Shown one piece after another: positions 6,443 to 8,691 of a stretch of DNA of 8,691 bases. Source of the stretch: an uncultured Bacilli bacterium (GTDB taxonomy: Bacteria; Bacillota_I; Bacilli_A; RF39; UBA660); NCBI GenBank assembly GCA_934101445.1, contig CAKORQ010000026.1, positions 1 through 8,691 of the forward strand. The letters are read 5' to 3'. The notes under the pieces were generated by a model that was not told the DNA's origin, ran no database searches, and saw nothing but the letters and a program-made list of their open reading frames with translations. Both the position numbers and the translations under genes were made by a program. Each line of letters begins with the position of its first letter. Position 1 is the first letter of the stretch.

Positions 6443-6600
6443 TTTTTTCCTTCATTCTAGGCCAACCTCCTTCCATTTTAAAAAAATAAAAATATGGACC
6501 GAGGTCAAAACACCTAACAATCAATGTATCTAGAAAATATGGCACCACAATAACCGGTATAAATCTATCAATATATGATATTCTCTTAAATTTTAAATTA

Positions 6601-7299
6601 TTAACTTTTAACATTATTACTTTCAACATTTTTTTCCAAATAACCATTAAACATATCCGGAACTCTTCCCATTACCATCCGACTTGCTAAAAGAATTTCA
6701 TAATCACTTTTAACCGCTTCATCCATATTAAAATAAATAACATTAGAAACAAAACTTACCCTTAGATAAACTTCAATTAACGCATTATTTAAGCCATAAT
6801 TAGTAACTTTAGTTTTAATACCCGTTAAAACATTACTATTTAATTCTAATTTTAAAGGAATACGATACCCTAAATTATTAAGTAATATATTAGAACTAGC
6901 CAAACCAATTGGATATCTTAATGCCATACTACTACTTTTATTCTTAGCATAAGTATCTAAATCAGCATAATTCTTATTCTTACCTTTTAAACCCTTAACA
7001 ATACTAGCCATTAATTCATAAGACTTAGCCGTATCAATATTAATATTTATTATTTCTTCATTTTTATTCTTATCTAAAGTAATTAAATTATCAACTAAAT
7101 TACTTCTTAATTCTTTAGTATCAACATATTCTTCTACTAATAAATTATCATAATATACTATATTATTCTTAACTATATTAATTAATTTAGGACTTATTAA
7201 CTTGCCAATACTATTAATAGACCATATAACTTCTATTAAAATTAATATTATATATATCCATAATAAATTAATATCCCTAGGTTTTTTAAATCTTTTCAT
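6601..7299 (-). CDS. yunB: YunB-like sporulation protein
   Basis: A 232-residue homologue of YunB, a sigma-E-controlled protein needed for normal sporulation in Bacillus subtilis, molecular role unknown. It has a basic N-terminus, one membrane span (about 13-30, LLWIYIILILIEVIW) and an extracytoplasmic domain. Family blocks visible are RYPIGLASSNILLNNLGYRIPLKLEL (in B. subtilis an IPLGxxxGxxLLAGxGPxIxI-like block), then VLTGIKTKVTNYGLNNALIEVYLRV, corresponding to GINQTxHxI, and a final SRMVMGRVPDMF, corresponding to ETVIVGxVPxxY. The length is near the usual 250 or so, so it seems complete. The start ATG 7299-7297 has no clear SD. An IS element begins only 50 bp upstream, so expression may have been altered. 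Its presence hints at a spore-forming ancestor or present sporulation. Confidence 0.85.
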   Translation of the reverse strand: MKRFKKPRDINLLWIYIILILIEVIWSINSIGKLISPKLINIVKNNIVYYDNLLVEEYVDTKELRSNLVDNLITLDKNKNEEIININIDTAKSYELMASIVKGLKGKNKNYADLDTYAKNKSSSMALRYPIGLASSNILLNNLGYRIPLKLELNSNVLTGIKTKVTNYGLNNALIEVYLRVSFVSNVIYFNMDEAVKSDYEILLASRMVMGRVPDMFNGYLEKNVESNNVKS

Positions 7300-7337
7300 A
7301 TTAAAATATATTAACCCATAATAAAAAAGAGAAGATC

Positions 7338-7366
7338 ATTTTAAAATTTTGAAGTGATAAAGTAAA
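7338..7366 (-). promoter_or_regulatory. Possible hybrid promoter for yunB at the IS boundary
   Basis: On the minus strand, TTTACT (7361-7366, inside the IS left end) is followed after 17 nt by TAAAAT (7338-7343, outside the IS). These match the sigma-A consensus at 4/6 and 5/6. Transcription would start near 7331, about 30 nt before the yunB ATG. AT-rich DNA gives such matches by chance, so confidence is limited. Confidence 0.4.
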
Positions 7367-7399
7367 AGTAGACACATAAAAAGAATGTGATCTACTTTT
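7364..7399 (+). terminator. Hairpin at the IS left end, likely blocks incoming transcription
   Basis: AAAAGTAG-A-CACAT (7364-7377), loop AAAAAGA and ATGTG-AT-CTACTTTT (7385-7399) form a 13-bp interrupted stem followed by CTTTTG. It overlaps the left terminal repeat and lies just upstream of the orfA -10 box. Such structures in IS ends can stop transcription entering from outside. Confidence 0.5.
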
Positions 7400-7403
7400 C
7401 TTT

Positions 7404-7412
7404 TGTTATAAT
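7404..7412 (+). promoter_or_regulatory. Transposase promoter (extended -10)
   Basis: TGT-TATAAT at 7404-7412 is a perfect -10 with the TG extension. The -35 region (around 7384-7389) is poor and lies in the hairpin. AAGGAG with an 8-nt gap follows before ATG 7433. Confidence 0.55.
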
Positions 7413-7432
7413 TAAATTAAGGAGATGATTTT

Positions 7433-7804
7433 ATGGGAAGACCAAAAGGTGGGAAAAATAAATATTGGTCAAAAGAAGAAAAGTTAAAATTAGTTAAAGA
7501 GCATCTTGAACAACACGTAAGTACTTTAGAAATAACTACTAGGGAAAATATATCTAATGGTATGTATAATAATTGGTTAAAAAAATATTTAGAACAAGGA
7601 GAAGTAGGATTAGAAAACAAGAAAAAACCTGGTAATCCATTATCTAAATATATGAACAAAAAACAATTATCAGATATTGAAAAACTAGAATATGAAAATA
7701 TGAAGTTAAGAATCGAGAATGAGCGATTAAAAAAAAGTTACATTGTGGAAGGAGATGGTCAAGTTGTAATATTCAATGGTTCAAAGAACAAGAATTCGAA
7801 ATAG
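7433..7804 (+). CDS. IS3-family transposase OrfA
   Basis: 123 residues from ATG 7433, with AAGGAG 8 nt upstream. The N-terminal part (about 13-60) is a helix-turn-helix of the IS3 OrfA type that binds the element ends: WSKEEKLKLVKEHLE, then a recognition-helix region around NGMYNNWLKKYLEQG. Residues 78-103 (LSDIEKLEYENMKLRIENER) are a leucine-zipper-like coiled coil for dimerisation. At codons 99-101 the message runs over eight A residues (7729-7736), a slippery site. A ribosome that shifts back one base after AAA 7733-7735 joins OrfA residues 1-101 to OrfB and makes a 406-residue OrfAB transposase. Without slippage the last 22 residues are unique to OrfA, which in this family often acts as a regulator. 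Confidence 0.88.
   Translation: MGRPKGGKNKYWSKEEKLKLVKEHLEQHVSTLEITTRENISNGMYNNWLKKYLEQGEVGLENKKKPGNPLSKYMNKKQLSDIEKLEYENMKLRIENERLKKSYIVEGDGQVVIFNGSKNKNSK
7729..7737 (+). other. Programmed -1 frameshift site
   Basis: The run of eight A followed by G gives A-AAA-AAA-G in the orfA frame and AAA-AAA-AAG after a -1 shift, as used by many IS3 elements. The shifted frame is open from here to the orfB stop at 8652. Confidence 0.75.
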
Positions 7805-7851
7805 TACTAATATTAAGTAAAGAATTTAATGTAAGAGCTTTATGTGTTGAA

Positions 7852-8652
7852 ATGGAAGTATCTAGAAGTGGTTATTATAAATGGTTGAAAATCAAAGATA
7901 CTCTAAACAATTATGAATTAAATAGAAATGAAATGTGTGAATTAGTTAAAGAATATCATAAAAAACATCCATCATGGGGATATAGACATATTAATAGACA
8001 AATAAGAGTTGATATAGGTTGGTATGTTTCAGATAACTTTGTTCATAAATGTTGTAAATTTTTAGGAATTAAATCTGTTGTAAGAAATTATAAATATAGA
8101 AAGCCTGGAGAAGAATCTATTAAATATCCAAATCTAGTTAAAGGCAATTGGGATGTATCTAAACCTTTAGAATTAATAGTTACAGATATGACCTGTATAA
8201 AATATCGAGAAGATTTATATGATACAGTTTTATATATGGATGCATTCAATATAGAAATATTAGCTTATTCTTATACTAAAAAACATAATTCAATAGTTCC
8301 TTATTATGAAGGATTAAATGTAATTTTGGACAAAATAAAAGGAATTAATTACTCCACAACTTTGCACAGTGATCAAGGAGTAGTTTATTCCTCTCAGGCT
8401 TTTACTAATGCACATAAAGATTATAACATAGTTCGTTCAATGAGTCGAGCAGGAACTCCAACAGATAACCCTAAAATGGAATCTATTAATGGATGGATAA
8501 AAGACGAAATCATGAATGATTGGAATATTGATAGCTACAATTCATTTGACGAATTTATTAATGCATATATTTATTATTATAACAATGAACGTTTAGCATG
8601 TTCATTAGATTATAAAACCCCAATTCAGTATAAAGCCGAATTAGGGTTCTAA
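7852..8652 (+). CDS. IS3-family transposase OrfB (DDE integrase core)
   Basis: Catalytic half of the transposase. Numbered from ATG 7852, the frame has 266 residues, but it is open back to the A8 slip site, so the natural product is probably the OrfAB fusion and independent initiation here is doubtful (no SD). The N-terminal part has the typical SRSGYYKWLK (4-13) and HPSWGYRHINR (39-49) blocks of the HTH_21 region. The RNase H-like rve domain carries the full triad: Asp112 in VTDMT, Asp174 in LHSDQGVVYSS and Glu210 in NPKMES, with 35 residues between the last two and Lys217 seven residues after the Glu, all as expected. No internal stop or frameshift is seen. TAA is at 8650-8652, about 40 bp from the right end of the element. 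Confidence 0.93.
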   Translation: MEVSRSGYYKWLKIKDTLNNYELNRNEMCELVKEYHKKHPSWGYRHINRQIRVDIGWYVSDNFVHKCCKFLGIKSVVRNYKYRKPGEESIKYPNLVKGNWDVSKPLELIVTDMTCIKYREDLYDTVLYMDAFNIEILAYSYTKKHNSIVPYYEGLNVILDKIKGINYSTTLHSDQGVVYSSQAFTNAHKDYNIVRSMSRAGTPTDNPKMESINGWIKDEIMNDWNIDSYNSFDEFINAYIYYYNNERLACSLDYKTPIQYKAELGF

Positions 8653-8691
8653 AAATTCTTTTTTTGTGTCCACTTTTTATTGACTTATTCA

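Larger units (their letters stand above)
6252..6531. repeat. Inverted repeat arms of copy B
   Basis: The left arm (6252-6291) pairs with the right arm (6495-6531). CTCGGTCCA pairs with TGGACCGAG where copy A has CTCAGTCCA with TGGACTGAG, so one A-T pair has become G-C on both sides. GTTAGATG/CACCTAAC is unchanged. The outer block has one base missing in the right arm (ATCAATGTATCT). Confidence 0.8.
6138..6600. repeat. Tandem module copy B (type I TA-like unit)
   Basis: Second direct repeat, with the same order of parts as copy A: plus-strand promoter, 5' hairpin, left arm, terminator, minus-strand peptide, leader hairpin, right arm and a conserved outer segment (TTTATACCGGTTATTGTGG on the minus strand). 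Its right edge reaches the yunB stop at 6601. The 6050-6180 stretch between the two modules is AT-rich and shows nothing else. Confidence 0.85.
7350..8691 (+). mobile_element. IS3-family insertion sequence (IS150-like)
   Basis: An apparently complete element of about 1342 bp with two overlapping-frame transposase genes. The terminal inverted repeats are imperfect: the left end from 7350 (TGAAGTGATAAAGT, then GTAGACACATAAAAAGAAT) aligns without gaps to the complement of the right end from 8691 (TGAATAAGTCAATA, then GTGGACACAAAAAAAGAAT), about 28 of 37 positions. The right end coincides with the last base of the window, so the target duplication cannot be checked; TTT precedes the left end. Transposase frames are intact, so the element may be active. 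Confidence 0.85.

Noticed and set aside
5641..6600. CRISPR array
   Set aside because: Only two long, imperfect copies with internal genes; no short regular repeats and spacers.
6273..6647. 124-codon minus-strand frame from yunB's 3' end through copy B
   Set aside because: Overlaps the yunB end and the repeats, has no SD, and its conserved part is explained by the short peptide and the RNA structure.
7417..7659. 80-codon minus-strand frame
   Set aside because: Antisense shadow of the transposase OrfA.

Overview
The window is very AT-rich DNA with small, tightly packed genes, TTG and GTG starts beside ATG, Shine-Dalgarno (SD) sites and TGG-coded tryptophan (TGA is used as a stop). This suggests a low-GC Bacillota, most likely a Bacilli/Erysipelotrichia or RF39-type gut lineage related to Mollicutes but using the standard bacterial code. 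A YunB-type sporulation protein and a YutD-family protein point to Bacilli ancestry. The taxonomic placement is inference.

Layout. (1) Positions 1-5530, all on the minus strand, hold a compact run of genes. In transcription order: a tail-anchored protein of unknown function; yutD (overlapping the previous stop by 4 nt); an unknown protein with a Pro/Glu/Thr-rich linker; an unknown protein starting at TTG whose SD and start lie in a hairpin; a frameshifted tandem paralogue of that protein; an Mbeg1-like alpha/beta hydrolase; and, behind its own promoter, a partial gene that looks like a degenerate HipA-type kinase. An extended -10 promoter at 5556-5564 starts the run.

(2) Positions 5641-6600 contain no long gene. 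They hold two tandem copies (offset about 496 bp) of a module with the organisation of a type I toxin-antitoxin locus. Each has a strong plus-strand promoter for a short RNA, a terminator hairpin at the point of convergence, and on the minus strand a well-placed SD followed by a 24-codon hydrophobic peptide. An inverted repeat flanks each unit and carries one compensatory base-pair change between copies. I consider this the most interesting part of the window.

(3) Positions 6601-7299 (minus) encode a YunB homologue. Its upstream region is interrupted 50 bp from the start codon by (4) an apparently complete IS3-family insertion sequence on the plus strand (7350-8691), with orfA, orfB, an A8 slippery site and imperfect terminal inverted repeats. 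The IS end may supply a -35 box for yunB.

How the parts relate: yutD and yunB lie near each other in Bacillus subtilis as I recall, so the window appears to be an old Bacilli neighbourhood into which the small-peptide modules and later the IS were inserted. The joint function of the minus-strand operon is unknown. No tRNA, rRNA or CRISPR array was seen.
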